NCBI GenBank assembly: GCA_028690585.1
Contig: JAQVAZ010000004.1
Coordinates: forward strand, 1-55,777
Direction of reading: 5' to 3'
Length of the DNA: 55,777 bases
Source of the DNA: Candidatus Altimarinota bacterium
GTDB lineage: Bacteria > Patescibacteriota > Gracilibacteria > JAHISY01
Both the position numbers and the translations under genes were made by a program. How positions within the stretch are numbered: the first letter of the stretch is position 1; the number at the start of each line of letters is the position of its first letter. Of this stretch, positions 22,987 through 30,297 are shown piece after piece. The notes beneath the pieces were generated by a model. The model worked only from the letters and a program-made list of their open reading frames with translations, had not been told where the DNA came from and ran no database searches.

Positions 22987-24000
22987 ATGCAAACCGCTGA
23001 TTTTGATTACGAGTTGCCACCCGAGTTGATAGCGCAGTCTCCAGCGCATCCACGCGATGCTTCGCGCTTACTTGTTTACGCTGAGGGAAAAGTTTCGCAT
23101 CATACATTTCACGAGTTACCAGATTTACTACAGCCCACGGATGTTTTGGTTATCAATGAAACTAAAGTGATTCCAGCGCGGTTGCAGACGCTGGAATGCA
23201 AAGAAGTTTTTCTTTCTCGCAAAGCTGCGCAGCAAGATGGTGAAGGTGAGATTTGGGAATGCCTCGTCAGGGGTGGGAAATTTTTTCAGCCAGGAATGCA
23301 GTTTGAGATCGGAGAAGATTTGCGTGGAGAAGTTCTCGAGATTCTCCCGAGTGGTGAGAGATTGATTCGTTTTCATTCTGCAGATTTCCACTCAGCGCTG
23401 GATAAGTATGGTTTCACTCCGCTGCCTCCTTACATCCACCAAACCGCGCAGAAGATTCCGGAGTATCAAACTGTGTATGCAAAGAAGGAAGGCTCGGTGG
23501 CGGCGCCGACTGCAGGATTGCATTTCACTCCAGAGATTTTTGGGAAACTCGCAGAGAAAGGAATCGCGGTGGAGAAAATTACTTTGCATGTGGGAGTTGG
23601 AACTTTCGCGCTGGTGAAAGCAGAGGAGGTAGAGAAGCATGAGATGCATTCAGAAGTTTTTGAGTTACCTGCGGAGGTGGCTTCCCGCCTGAATCAATAT
23701 AAGAAAGCAGGCAGAAGAATTATTGCTGTAGGCTCAACCAGCTGCCGAGTCTTGGAAAGTTGCGCGAATGAAAGTGGGGAATTGATTCCCCGCAGTAGTG
23801 AAACTGATATTTTTATTTACCCAGGTTACCGTTTCCGTTTCATCGATGCGATGCTGACGAATTTCCATTTACCAAAATCTACTTTGATTATGCTGGTGGC
23901 AGCGAAGATTGGCAGAGAGAAAATTCTGGAGTTATACGAAATTGCGAAGCGAGAGAAGTATCGCTTCTATAGCTTCGGCGATGCGATGCTTTTGCTATAA
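22987..24000 (+). CDS. queA: S-adenosylmethionine:tRNA ribosyltransferase-isomerase
   Basis: 337 aa, the standard length. FDYELPPELIAQSPAHPRDASRLL at the N-terminus, the GSVAAPTAGLHFT motif and the C-terminal FHLPKSTLIMLVAA are diagnostic. It transfers the ribosyl group of SAM to preQ1 in tRNA, forming epoxyqueuosine at position 34 of GUN anticodons. The nearby tRNA-Tyr (GTA anticodon) is a natural substrate. No tgt or preQ1 pathway genes are in the window, so the base may be salvaged. Confidence 0.96.
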   Translation: MQTADFDYELPPELIAQSPAHPRDASRLLVYAEGKVSHHTFHELPDLLQPTDVLVINETKVIPARLQTLECKEVFLSRKAAQQDGEGEIWECLVRGGKFFQPGMQFEIGEDLRGEVLEILPSGERLIRFHSADFHSALDKYGFTPLPPYIHQTAQKIPEYQTVYAKKEGSVAAPTAGLHFTPEIFGKLAEKGIAVEKITLHVGVGTFALVKAEEVEKHEMHSEVFELPAEVASRLNQYKKAGRRIIAVGSTSCRVLESCANESGELIPRSSETDIFIYPGYRFRFIDAMLTNFHLPKSTLIMLVAAKIGREKILELYEIAKREKYRFYSFGDAMLLL

Positions 24001-24117
24001 AAAGGATTAAGGATACAGAATTAAGGATTAAGTTCTTTTGGGATTTTTTCTTCACGAAATTTTCCAACACAATCGGGAAGCTGGGAATCATATTTAGTGT
24101 GATTGTTTTGTTTTTTC

Positions 24118-24146
24118 TGGATCCCCGCCTTCGCGGGGATGACAAT
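24118..24146. repeat. REP-like hairpin
   Basis: GGATCCCCGCC-TTC-GCGGGGATGACA. A related longer form (GGATTCCCGCC...GGAATGACA) is at 40818-40866. The class is widespread between bacterial genes. 24001-24117 otherwise holds only GGATTAAG-type repeats. Confidence 0.7.
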
Positions 24147-24191
24147 GGGAAGCGGAAGCGAGAAGTTATTTGTTGTAAACTCTCAGCCTAC

Positions 24192-24285
24192 GGAGAGGTG
24201 GCTCGAGTTGGTTGAAGGCGCTCGACTCGAAATCGAGTATTCCGCGCAAGCGGAATCGAGGGTTCGAATCCCTCCCTCTCCGCCA
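24192..24285 (+). tRNA. tRNA-Ser (CGA)
   Basis: 94 nt with CCA. Acceptor GGAGAGG/CCTCTCC, anticodon stem-loop CTCGA-CTCGAAA-TCGAG, long class II variable arm TTCCGC-GCAA-GCGGAA, T-arm GAGGGTTCGAATCCCTC. Its last 23 nt are repeated at 24452-24474. Confidence 0.95.
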
Positions 24286-24474
24286 CCGAAAAAGATTCTC
24301 CACCGTAGGTGGGAATTTTTTTGGAGGAGTAGGGAGTGTGAAGAAATCTCGCGGAGTAGGAATTTTAATTTAGTTAGAAGGTTTCCAGGCGATTGGTAAC
24401 GAGTGAAACGAGTGATAACAAACTTTACTTTAGATCAAATTTCAAGCCACCTTCGAATCCCTCCCTCTCCGCCA
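24286..24474 (+). repeat. tRNA-Ser-associated copy of the RNA-3'-end element
   Basis: A 189-nt unit directly after the tRNA. In order: terminator (24295-24322); a purine-rich segment; AAGGTTTC followed by hairpin CCAG-GCGA-TTGG (24385-24396) and GTAA; a stretch with GAGTGAAACGAGTG; an AT-rich part; AAGCCACC; and an exact 23-nt copy of the tRNA 3' end (TTCGAATCCC...CCGCCA). No ORF. Homologous units follow tRNA-Tyr and tmRNA. Confidence 0.8.
24295..24322 (+). terminator. Terminator after tRNA-Ser
   Basis: ATTCTCCACC-GTA-GGTGGGAAT then a T run and GG. It matches in layout the terminators after tRNA-Tyr and tmRNA. Confidence 0.8.
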
Positions 24475-24518
24475 AGATTTCTGCTAAACTCTCCCGGCTG
24501 TCAGAAATCCATTTAGTT

Positions 24519-24594
24519 GCCGCTTTAGCTCAGTTGGTAGAGCAACCGCCTTGTAAGCGGTAGGTCGTCGGTTCGAATCCGACAAGCGGCTCCA
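24519..24594 (+). tRNA. tRNA-Thr (TGT)
   Basis: 76 nt with CCA. Acceptor GCCGCTT/AAGCGGC, anticodon stem-loop ACCGC-CTTGTAA-GCGGT, T-arm GTCGGTTCGAATCCGAC. Unlike its two class II neighbours it has no 3'-end duplicate downstream. The following 24595-24735 holds only hairpin-rich sequence (next entry). Confidence 0.95.
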
Positions 24595-24620
24595 GCCTTC
24601 GCCCTTCGGGCTACGGCTGG
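24592..24620 (+). repeat. Nested hairpin after tRNA-Thr
   Basis: CCAGCC...GGCTGG encloses GCCC-TTCG-GGGC, starting at the CCA of the tRNA. Related CAGCCAG/CTGGC fragments follow to ~24700. It lacks a clear T run, so it is a processing or weak termination signal at best. Confidence 0.5.
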
Positions 24621-24735
24621 CACAGCCAGCCAATCACTTTACTCGGAGTTACAGCTGGCAGACTGGCTTTCACTTCTTGTTTCACTCGGGGCTACGGCCG
24701 ACAGGACACTCCTTACATCTCAGCTTAAAACATAT

Positions 24736-24820
24736 GGGCAGGTTCCCGAGCGGTCAAAGGGGACGGACTGTAAATCCGTTGGCTCAGCCTTCGAAGGTTC
24801 AAATCCTTCCCTGCCCACCA
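24736..24820 (+). tRNA. tRNA-Tyr (GTA)
   Basis: 85 nt with CCA. Acceptor GGGCAGG/CCTGCCC, anticodon stem-loop ACGGA-CTGTAAA-TCCGT, long class II variable arm, T-arm GAAGGTTCAAATCCTTC. Its last 23 nt recur with one mismatch at 24978-25000. Confidence 0.95.
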
Positions 24821-25000
24821 GAAAAGGTTCTCGGCACGAAGTGCCGAGGTTCTTTTTTGGTGCAGCGGGAGGAATGCAGAAAATTCGAGTGTGAGCATAG
24901 CAAGCTTTATTGAGGCAAAGAGGTTTCGGAGCGATCCGTAAAATAAATTTTAATTTAAGAAAAAACTTGAAGCTACCTTCAAATCCTTCCCTACCCACCA
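24821..25000 (+). repeat. tRNA-Tyr-associated copy of the RNA-3'-end element
   Basis: A 180-nt unit laid out like the tRNA-Ser copy: terminator; GGGAGGAATG-type purine-rich part; AGAGGTTT followed by hairpin CGGA-GCGA-TCCG (24927-24938) and GTAA; AT-rich AAATTTTAATTTAAG; AAGCTACC; then TTCAAATCCTTCCC plus TACCCACCA, a 23-nt copy of the tRNA-Tyr 3' end with one change. No ORF. Confidence 0.8.
24830..24858 (+). terminator. Terminator after tRNA-Tyr
   Basis: CTCGGCAC-GAA-GTGCCGAG followed by GTTC and TTTTTT. Confidence 0.85.
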
Positions 25001-25191
25001 TTCTTCGTTCTGCTGTCGCAGAACTTCGAATGGCGCAGCCATTCCTTCGCACTAATCCAAATACTGTAGTAAGGAGAAGAATGCCCTGCGTAGCTTTAGC
25101 GAAGCATGGGCAAAAAACTGTTGTGCGAAATTACGAATCGCTAGCCACTTCATATTTTATGAAGGCTTTGGTTTGCTTCGCAGTAGAAGCT
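25001..25191. other. Non-coding spacer with hairpins
   Basis: No gene seen. It contains the hairpin GTTCTGC-TGTC-GCAGAAC followed by TTCGAATGG, and a larger imperfect hairpin GCCCTGC...GCATGGGC (25083-25111). A weak echo of the element flank (CTAGCCACTTC) occurs at 25142-25152. Confidence 0.5.
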
Positions 25192-25200
25192 TGTTAAAAT
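25192..25200 (+). promoter_or_regulatory. Extended -10 of the DUF5667 gene
   Basis: TGTTAAAAT, 34 nt before ATG 25235; C-rich leader without Shine-Dalgarno. Confidence 0.65.
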
Positions 25201-25234
25201 TCCTGCAATAAAACCAACCCCTAACCACTTTCTC

Positions 25235-26458
25235 ATGAAATCCTTTCGTAAGGTTGCTGCAGTTGCTGCTGCTTCCACTCTGATGTTTAGCGTAGCTTTG
25301 GCTGCGGAGGTTGCCACTGAAACACAACCTCAGGCAGAAGCTACTATTACGGACACAACTACCGCTACAGATTCTCAGATTATCAGCCAAGAGGTGCCAG
25401 CGGAGAATAGTGCTACTGCCACAACCGCAGTAGATTCCACGATTACTACTCCAGCAGTTACCAAGCCAGCTACTCCAGTGGTTGCTACTTCTGAGGAGAT
25501 GGGAGTTACGGAGATGCCTTCTGTTTTACCAGGTAGCTTCCTTTATCCATTCAAACAATTCTCAGAATGGGTTGAGTTACTTTTCACATTTGATCCGATT
25601 GCGAAAGCTGATAAGCAAATCTCCCTCTTGAGTGAGAGATTACTTGAAGCAAAATTATTAGCAGATTCTGATGAAGCCGAGGCAGAAGATTTAGAGACAG
25701 CCTTAGATGAATACACAGCAGAAGCAGCTGCGCTTGAAGAAAATCTCGCAGAGATTGAAGTAGAGGAGGATGTGGATTCTGCAGATGAGATTGATACAGC
25801 TGATTCCGAAGAAAATTCTGAAGAAGTTGATTCAGCGGAGACTGAAGATGCAGATTTAGCCGCGCTAGAAAATAAAATAGCTGAAACAGAATTAGCCCGC
25901 CAGAGTTTATTCGAAGAGTTGAAGCTTGATGAAGAGTTGGATGCAGAATTCGCGGCACAGCTGGCAGAAATCCAAGCAGAATCTTTCACTCAAGCGCAGG
26001 ATTCTTTGACTGAGCTGAGTAGTAGTGAGGAAGCTGGTCAAACTTTCCTCAACGCTTTTGAAGGTTTCGATGGGGATTGGCAAGCAGCCAATGCAGATTT
26101 CCTTGCGGAGATTGCAACCTTCAGTGCAGAAATTGAAACAGAGGTGAAGGCGTTGCAGCAGCAAATTCTGGAGGAAACTACAGGCATGACTCAAAACATT
26201 CTGGATGAGGTGAATGCTGAGGTAGGAGATGCTGTAAAAGAAACGGATAATTTGCGTGAAGATATTATGAGAGAGGTTAACTCTGAATTGGAAGATACAA
26301 TGCAACAGACTAAAAAAACAATAGATGAGGCTTCTCACGCGGGTGACGCAGCGGTAAAAGACGCGCTGGAAAGTGTGAGAAACATCAAAATCACTTCTCC
26401 TCTAGATTCTACTTCCACTGTAGATGTGGAGGCAGAAGCTGTGCCAGCTTCAAACTAA
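25235..26458 (+). CDS. Secreted DUF5667-type acidic coiled-coil protein
   Basis: 407 aa. Signal peptide (residues 1-23, cleavage after ALA), a Thr/Ala-rich segment (24-90), then VLPGSFLYPFKQFSEWVELLFTF and DPIAKADKQISLLSERLLEA (~97-140), which match the DUF5667 core (LPGSPLYPLK...P..KA). The rest is very acidic heptad-like helix (140-390). No C-terminal anchor is visible. Likely an extracellular or envelope-associated rod; function unknown. It converges on recF, with a 4-nt overlap of the two stop regions. Confidence 0.8.
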   Translation: MKSFRKVAAVAAASTLMFSVALAAEVATETQPQAEATITDTTTATDSQIISQEVPAENSATATTAVDSTITTPAVTKPATPVVATSEEMGVTEMPSVLPGSFLYPFKQFSEWVELLFTFDPIAKADKQISLLSERLLEAKLLADSDEAEAEDLETALDEYTAEAAALEENLAEIEVEEDVDSADEIDTADSEENSEEVDSAETEDADLAALENKIAETELARQSLFEELKLDEELDAEFAAQLAEIQAESFTQAQDSLTELSSSEEAGQTFLNAFEGFDGDWQAANADFLAEIATFSAEIETEVKALQQQILEETTGMTQNILDEVNAEVGDAVKETDNLREDIMREVNSELEDTMQQTKKTIDEASHAGDAAVKDALESVRNIKITSPLDSTSTVDVEAEAVPASN

Positions 26459-27555
26459 GCTGCTGCTTTTACTTCACCACTTTCTACTTCATAGATTTGA
26501 GTTTGCTTGCGGATGGTTTCGAGATGCTCGACTTTCGTAGTAGTGATGAAGGTTTGATAACCCACCAGCATTTGCATTAGGCTTTCCTGCCTACCTCTAT
26601 CCAATTCGCTAAACACGTCATCTAGCAGCAAGATTGGTTTTTTCTCAGTATGTTTCTCGAGGAATTCCAACTCAGTAAATTTCAAAGCCAAAACACTACT
26701 GCGGATTTCACCGCGGCTGCCATTCTCAGCGAGTGGTTTACCCGCGAGACTTAGCTGCAAATCTTGTTTATGGATTCCATAGTTGGTATTCCCATAGCGC
26801 AAATCTTTCTCACGCATTTTCCCGAGATTCTCGAGATATTTCTCCGTAGTAATCTCTTCTCCATGGAAATTTTTTAATTCAGCCGTGAGTTTGCGTTTCT
26901 CACCTGAGATTTTTTCAAAGTAATGCGCCAGTGGTTTCGTAATCTCATGCAGCCAGTCGGCGCGATGCAAACCAATTACACTACCATGCTGCGCTAATTC
27001 TTTATCCCAAAACTCTAACTCATTCTCTGCAGCGAATCCTTCGGCGATTCTTCCGAGTAACGCATTGCGTTGCTTCAGTGCTTTCCCATAGCTGCTGAGG
27101 GCTTGGAGATATTTTCGATCGACTTGACTGAGGAGAATATCGAGATATCTTCTGCGTAAACTTGGAGAAAGCAAAACCAAATTTAAATCTTCTGGCGCGA
27201 AACTTACCAGCGGAAGTCTCCCAACCAAATCACTCGCATTTACTTTTCTCCCATTCACCTTACAAACTTTGTTGATACTTGGTTTCGCTGCAGCGCTGAC
27301 TTCGATGCGTAATTTCTCACCACTGCCTTCTTGCGCTTCACCACTCACACGGTAAAAATCTTCTCCATAAGGAATCAGATTTTTTTCCTCATCGGCGCGG
27401 AGAGATTTCCCCAAAGCCAAAACACTGATGGCTTCGAGAATATTAGTTTTGCCTTGCGCGTTTTCTCCGATAAATGCAGTGACGGGTTGCGCAAAAACCA
27501 AATCCAACTGCGCTAGATTTCTGAAGTTGGCGATGCTGAGAGTAGTAAGCTGCAG
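26455..27555 (-). CDS. recF: DNA replication and repair protein RecF
   Basis: ABC-type SMC-like ATPase. Walker A FIGENAQGKTN, the ABC-signature region near LSPSLRRRYLD, and the Walker B/D-loop LLLDDVFSELD are intact. RecF loads RecA at gaps with RecO and RecR. The first ATG/TTG-type start is TTG 27507, but the conserved N-terminus (LQLTTLSIANFRNLAQLDL) begins 16 codons earlier at a CTG (27555), two codons after a stop. A CTG start is therefore inferred, giving 366 aa. It lies 10 nt after a small upstream gene. Confidence 0.9.
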   Translation of the reverse strand: MQLTTLSIANFRNLAQLDLVFAQPVTAFIGENAQGKTNILEAISVLALGKSLRADEEKNLIPYGEDFYRVSGEAQEGSGEKLRIEVSAAAKPSINKVCKVNGRKVNASDLVGRLPLVSFAPEDLNLVLLSPSLRRRYLDILLSQVDRKYLQALSSYGKALKQRNALLGRIAEGFAAENELEFWDKELAQHGSVIGLHRADWLHEITKPLAHYFEKISGEKRKLTAELKNFHGEEITTEKYLENLGKMREKDLRYGNTNYGIHKQDLQLSLAGKPLAENGSRGEIRSSVLALKFTELEFLEKHTEKKPILLLDDVFSELDRGRQESLMQMLVGYQTFITTTKVEHLETIRKQTQIYEVESGEVKAAA

Positions 27556-27565
27556 GGCTTACAAA

Positions 27566-27808
27566 TTAGTTAATAATTTTTTCCAAAAGCTTGCGCGCAA
27601 ACGCATCACTATTTTCCTCTTGCGCGATTTCATTGAAAACTTTGAGATTGAGTTTCTCACCCTCAGCGATATCTGGCGGCAGGAGATTCAGCGGGAAATC
27701 GAATTCGAGATGGCCTTCGAGAGTTTCCAAAAGCGCAGCTTCGCGTTTAATTTTTTTTACGCGCAGTGCGATGATGCCGATTTTGGTTGGGAGGCTAATT
27801 CTTTCCAC
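27566..27808 (-). CDS. Small DUF3006-like beta-barrel protein
   Basis: 80 aa. The core (AALLETLEGHLEFDFPLNLL, then PPDIAEGEKLNLKV) follows the pattern of DUF3006-type proteins, in which a short beta structure carries a LPxxxxEGxxL motif; the match is weak. It overlaps the end of the Nudix gene by 14 nt and is followed by recF, so Nudix, this gene and recF form one unit. Function unknown. Confidence 0.5.
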   Translation of the reverse strand: MERISLPTKIGIIALRVKKIKREAALLETLEGHLEFDFPLNLLPPDIAEGEKLNLKVFNEIAQEENSDAFARKLLEKIIN

Positions 27809-28235
27809 TGGAGATAATTGATTGAATAATTTCTAGATAAGCGGGGGATTCGATGAGAGTAGCGATTTCCGCTGGAGTGACGAAGCGGTATTCCACGATT
27901 TCTTTTCCATCGACTTGGATTTCGGATTCTTTGCCTACGAAATTTGCGAGGAAGAGATGCACCGTTTGGCCGCGATAGCTTTTGTAATGCGGATCTTGTT
28001 TCAATTCCACCGGGAAATCGTATTGGTAGATTCCAGCAGGCTTGAGTATTTCCACTTTGCTGCAACCCAACTCTTCCGTGAATTCGCGTAGCGCGGTTTC
28101 CTCATAAGTTTCTTTACTCTCCACTCCACCCTGCGGAAACTGCCAAGCGTGGTGACGGCGCGGTTTCCTTACTAGCAAATATTTTCCATTTTGCTGCGCG
28201 ATGATTGAAGCGTTTTCGCGATAAGGTAATTCCAT
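27795..28235 (-). CDS. Nudix hydrolase, RppH-like RNA pyrophosphohydrolase
   Basis: 146 aa starting at ATG 28235 (MELPYRENASIIA); the longer frame adds 50 residues that cross an upstream repeat. The Nudix box GGVESKETYEETALREFTEELG is perfect, preceded by HHAWQFPQGG as in RppH/Ap4A hydrolases. RppH removes pyrophosphate from RNA 5' ends to start decay. In a genome of predicted leaderless messages such a 5'-end enzyme would act right at the start codon. Minus-strand TAAAAC (28249-28244) lies 8 nt before the ATG. Confidence 0.85.
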   Translation of the reverse strand: MELPYRENASIIAQQNGKYLLVRKPRRHHAWQFPQGGVESKETYEETALREFTEELGCSKVEILKPAGIYQYDFPVELKQDPHYKSYRGQTVHLFLANFVGKESEIQVDGKEIVEYRFVTPAEIATLIESPAYLEIIQSIISSGKN

Positions 28236-28365
28236 ATCTTGTAGTTTTACACAAAAACCACTACAAAATCTAGCAGGGGTAAGAATATAGTAGCCAACTT
28301 TTTTGTTCGAGCCTGTCGAGAACTTGGTGAGAAAAAACTTCTCGATTCCTCTTCGCTTCACTCGA

Positions 28366-28390
28366 AGAAAAAAATTCAGAAACACTGAAT
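28366..28390 (-). terminator. Terminator of the SMR-GT-UbiA operon
   Basis: Minus strand ATTCAG-TGTTT-CTGAAT followed by a T run. Upstream sequence (28301-28320) contains the hairpin TTCGAG-CCTG-TCGAGAA, a REP-like string. Confidence 0.75.
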
Positions 28391-28414
28391 CTACAAACTG
28401 CTTTCTGCCAACTA

Positions 28415-28750
28415 TCAGCGAGTGGCGATAACGATTCCTCCAAGAATCATCACTATCCCTACGATATGCAGCGGTGTGAGAGTTTCACGCAGAAAGAAGA
28501 AAGATAATCCCAACACCACGAGAAAAGTGCCTCCGACGAAAGCTGGGTAACCTATCGCGAGATTTACTTTCTGGATAAACAAAGCATAGAAACCTACATT
28601 CAGCGCGAAGAGAACCAGAGTGATGTAAAGCAGCGGTTGCTTTAGAGTCTCCACGGAAACCAAATTTACTTCACTACTCGCAAGAAGCTTCAGAGTGTAG
28701 CTGGCGATTCCATTGCAGATAATCCCGAGAAGAAAGAAAACATAAACCAT
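28415..28750 (-). CDS. Four-helix SMR/EamA-type membrane transporter
   Basis: 111 aa with four hydrophobic helices (about 2-20, 35-55, 60-80, 88-108). The strings NLAIGYPAFVGGTFLVVLGL and FFLRETLTPLHIVGIVMILGGI match small multidrug-resistance/EamA half-transporters, including the Glu after TM3. Members next to glycosyltransferases often act as flippases for lipid-linked sugars, which fits the neighbours. Its own -10 (TAAACT at 28763-28758) lies 7 nt before the ATG, so it may also be expressed alone. Confidence 0.75.
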   Translation of the reverse strand: MVYVFFLLGIICNGIASYTLKLLASSEVNLVSVETLKQPLLYITLVLFALNVGFYALFIQKVNLAIGYPAFVGGTFLVVLGLSFFFLRETLTPLHIVGIVMILGGIVIATR

Positions 28751-28757
28751 TACTCGT

Positions 28758-28763
28758 AGTTTA
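28758..28763 (-). promoter_or_regulatory. -10 of the SMR-type gene
   Basis: Minus-strand TAAACT, 7 nt before ATG 28750; predicted leaderless. Confidence 0.45.
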
Positions 28764-28773
28764 CCCTTCTTCG

Positions 28774-30297
28774 TTAAAACTCAACACGGAAGATATACCA
28801 AGAATAGTTAGCTTGGAAATTAATGCAATCTTGTTTTCCGCCGAGTGGGAGTTTTTTTACTAGCGTGAATTTCACTCCTCCTAATTCTTTAGTTGCCCCG
28901 ATTTGCAGTTGGTTATCAATCAGTGGAATGAGATTACTTTTTTCCCAAGCTGGATAAAGCACATACATATCTTCTTCCACTACGAGATAGTTTGGTTTCT
29001 CTTGCTGGATGAACTCCAGTTGTTTACCACTCTTCACGAAAGGAATTGCTTTTGCGTTTAGCGTTGCATCCATACTCAGCATTTTTCTATCAGAGTAATA
29101 AGCGCTTTGGTCGATTTCTTTCATCGCAATCACATCATTCTCGCTAGTGTTGTGTTTCAACCACAAACCAGTTTCTCTTCTCACGCTGTCGATATGCGGA
29201 GCTTCACAAATTTCCACAGAGTGTTTTCTTTCAACTAGCTGCTGAGTAGAAATAGCGAAGCTGCCAAGTAAAACCAAAACCAACGCAAGATTCCGCCACT
29301 TCGCTGCTTCGATTTTCCAAACTCCCATCACAGCAATCAGATAAAAGAAAGGAAGAGTGCTGAGGATGTAGCGGTAGCCTTCGGTAGTGGGGAAAATTAT
29401 CGTGAAAAAAATTGCGTGGAAAGTTAACCAAGCTGCGATGGGAAAAAGTTTCCACCAATCTTTACCTTTTTCTTGCCACCAGAAGAAAGCGAAGAAAGGA
29501 GTTGCTGGGAGTAATTTAGTTAGAAGAATTTTCCCAATCTCAGGAGTGAAATAAAATACTCCGAATTTTTTACTCCACTGTGCCGCGCGCAAAATTCTCG
29601 CAGCGCTACTAGGAAAAATTTGCTGTGTGTTTTCCCATAGCCACCAGTAGTAAGGAGAGAAAATTATCGCAGCTGGAATTCCAACTGAAAAAATTACGCG
29701 TTTGCCTTTCCTTACCAGCAGCGGAATTCCCAGGAAAGCCGCGAGAAACCAGCCTTCTGGCCGCGCAAGAATTGTTAACCCCAAGAGAATCCCCAGCAAG
29801 ATTTCCAGCTTCACAGATTTTTCTTTACGCAGAATTTCTAAATAAGCGAGGAAGCTGCCCAAAACCAAACACACATAGAGAGGAGTTTCCATTCCCTTCG
29901 CTGCCCAGAAACTCAAAACATAACTACCAGCTAGCAGCGCGGCGGCTGCGAGTGAGAGGTTGCGCTTACCTGCAATTTTTTCTGCCACGAGATAAGTAAG
30001 TGGAATCGCCGCAGCCACAAAAATACTCGCGAAGATTTTCACGCCGACGATGATTCCATCACCTGCAAATTTCCAAACTGGCGCCAGCAAAATACTCCAG
30101 AGGGGAGAAGTGCTGCCAGCGGAAAATACTCCGTTGTAGCTAAACCAATCGCCTTCAGCAATTCCTCTGGCAAAAACAAAGTGAATAAAAGCATCTCCCA
30201 TCACTGCATCTTTCACAATCCAAACTTGCAGCAAAGCGATTGCAATCAGAATCCCCAACCAAGTTTTCGTAGAAATATTTTCTAAGAAATTTCTCAT
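28774..30297 (-). CDS. Integral membrane GT-C-type glycosyltransferase-like protein
   Basis: 507 aa with about ten hydrophobic helices. The N-terminal loop after TM1, MGDAFIHFVFARGIAEGDWFSYN, resembles the acidic catalytic loop of GT39/ArnT-like polyprenyl-phosphate sugar transferases (usually DDAFI.F.YARN...G). A soluble domain of ~120 residues forms the C-terminus. Donor is probably a polyprenyl-phosphate sugar. It overlaps the upstream UbiA-family gene by 4 nt (ATGA), so supply of lipid-linked sugar and transfer appear coupled. Acceptor unknown. Confidence 0.75.
   Translation of the reverse strand: MRNFLENISTKTWLGILIAIALLQVWIVKDAVMGDAFIHFVFARGIAEGDWFSYNGVFSAGSTSPLWSILLAPVWKFAGDGIIVGVKIFASIFVAAAIPLTYLVAEKIAGKRNLSLAAAALLAGSYVLSFWAAKGMETPLYVCLVLGSFLAYLEILRKEKSVKLEILLGILLGLTILARPEGWFLAAFLGIPLLVRKGKRVIFSVGIPAAIIFSPYYWWLWENTQQIFPSSAARILRAAQWSKKFGVFYFTPEIGKILLTKLLPATPFFAFFWWQEKGKDWWKLFPIAAWLTFHAIFFTIIFPTTEGYRYILSTLPFFYLIAVMGVWKIEAAKWRNLALVLVLLGSFAISTQQLVERKHSVEICEAPHIDSVRRETGLWLKHNTSENDVIAMKEIDQSAYYSDRKMLSMDATLNAKAIPFVKSGKQLEFIQQEKPNYLVVEEDMYVLYPAWEKSNLIPLIDNQLQIGATKELGGVKFTLVKKLPLGGKQDCINFQANYSWYIFRVEF

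Noticed and set aside
25142-25152. A further element flank (CTAGCCACTTC) before the DUF5667 gene
   Set aside because: Too short, with no copy of a tRNA end after it.
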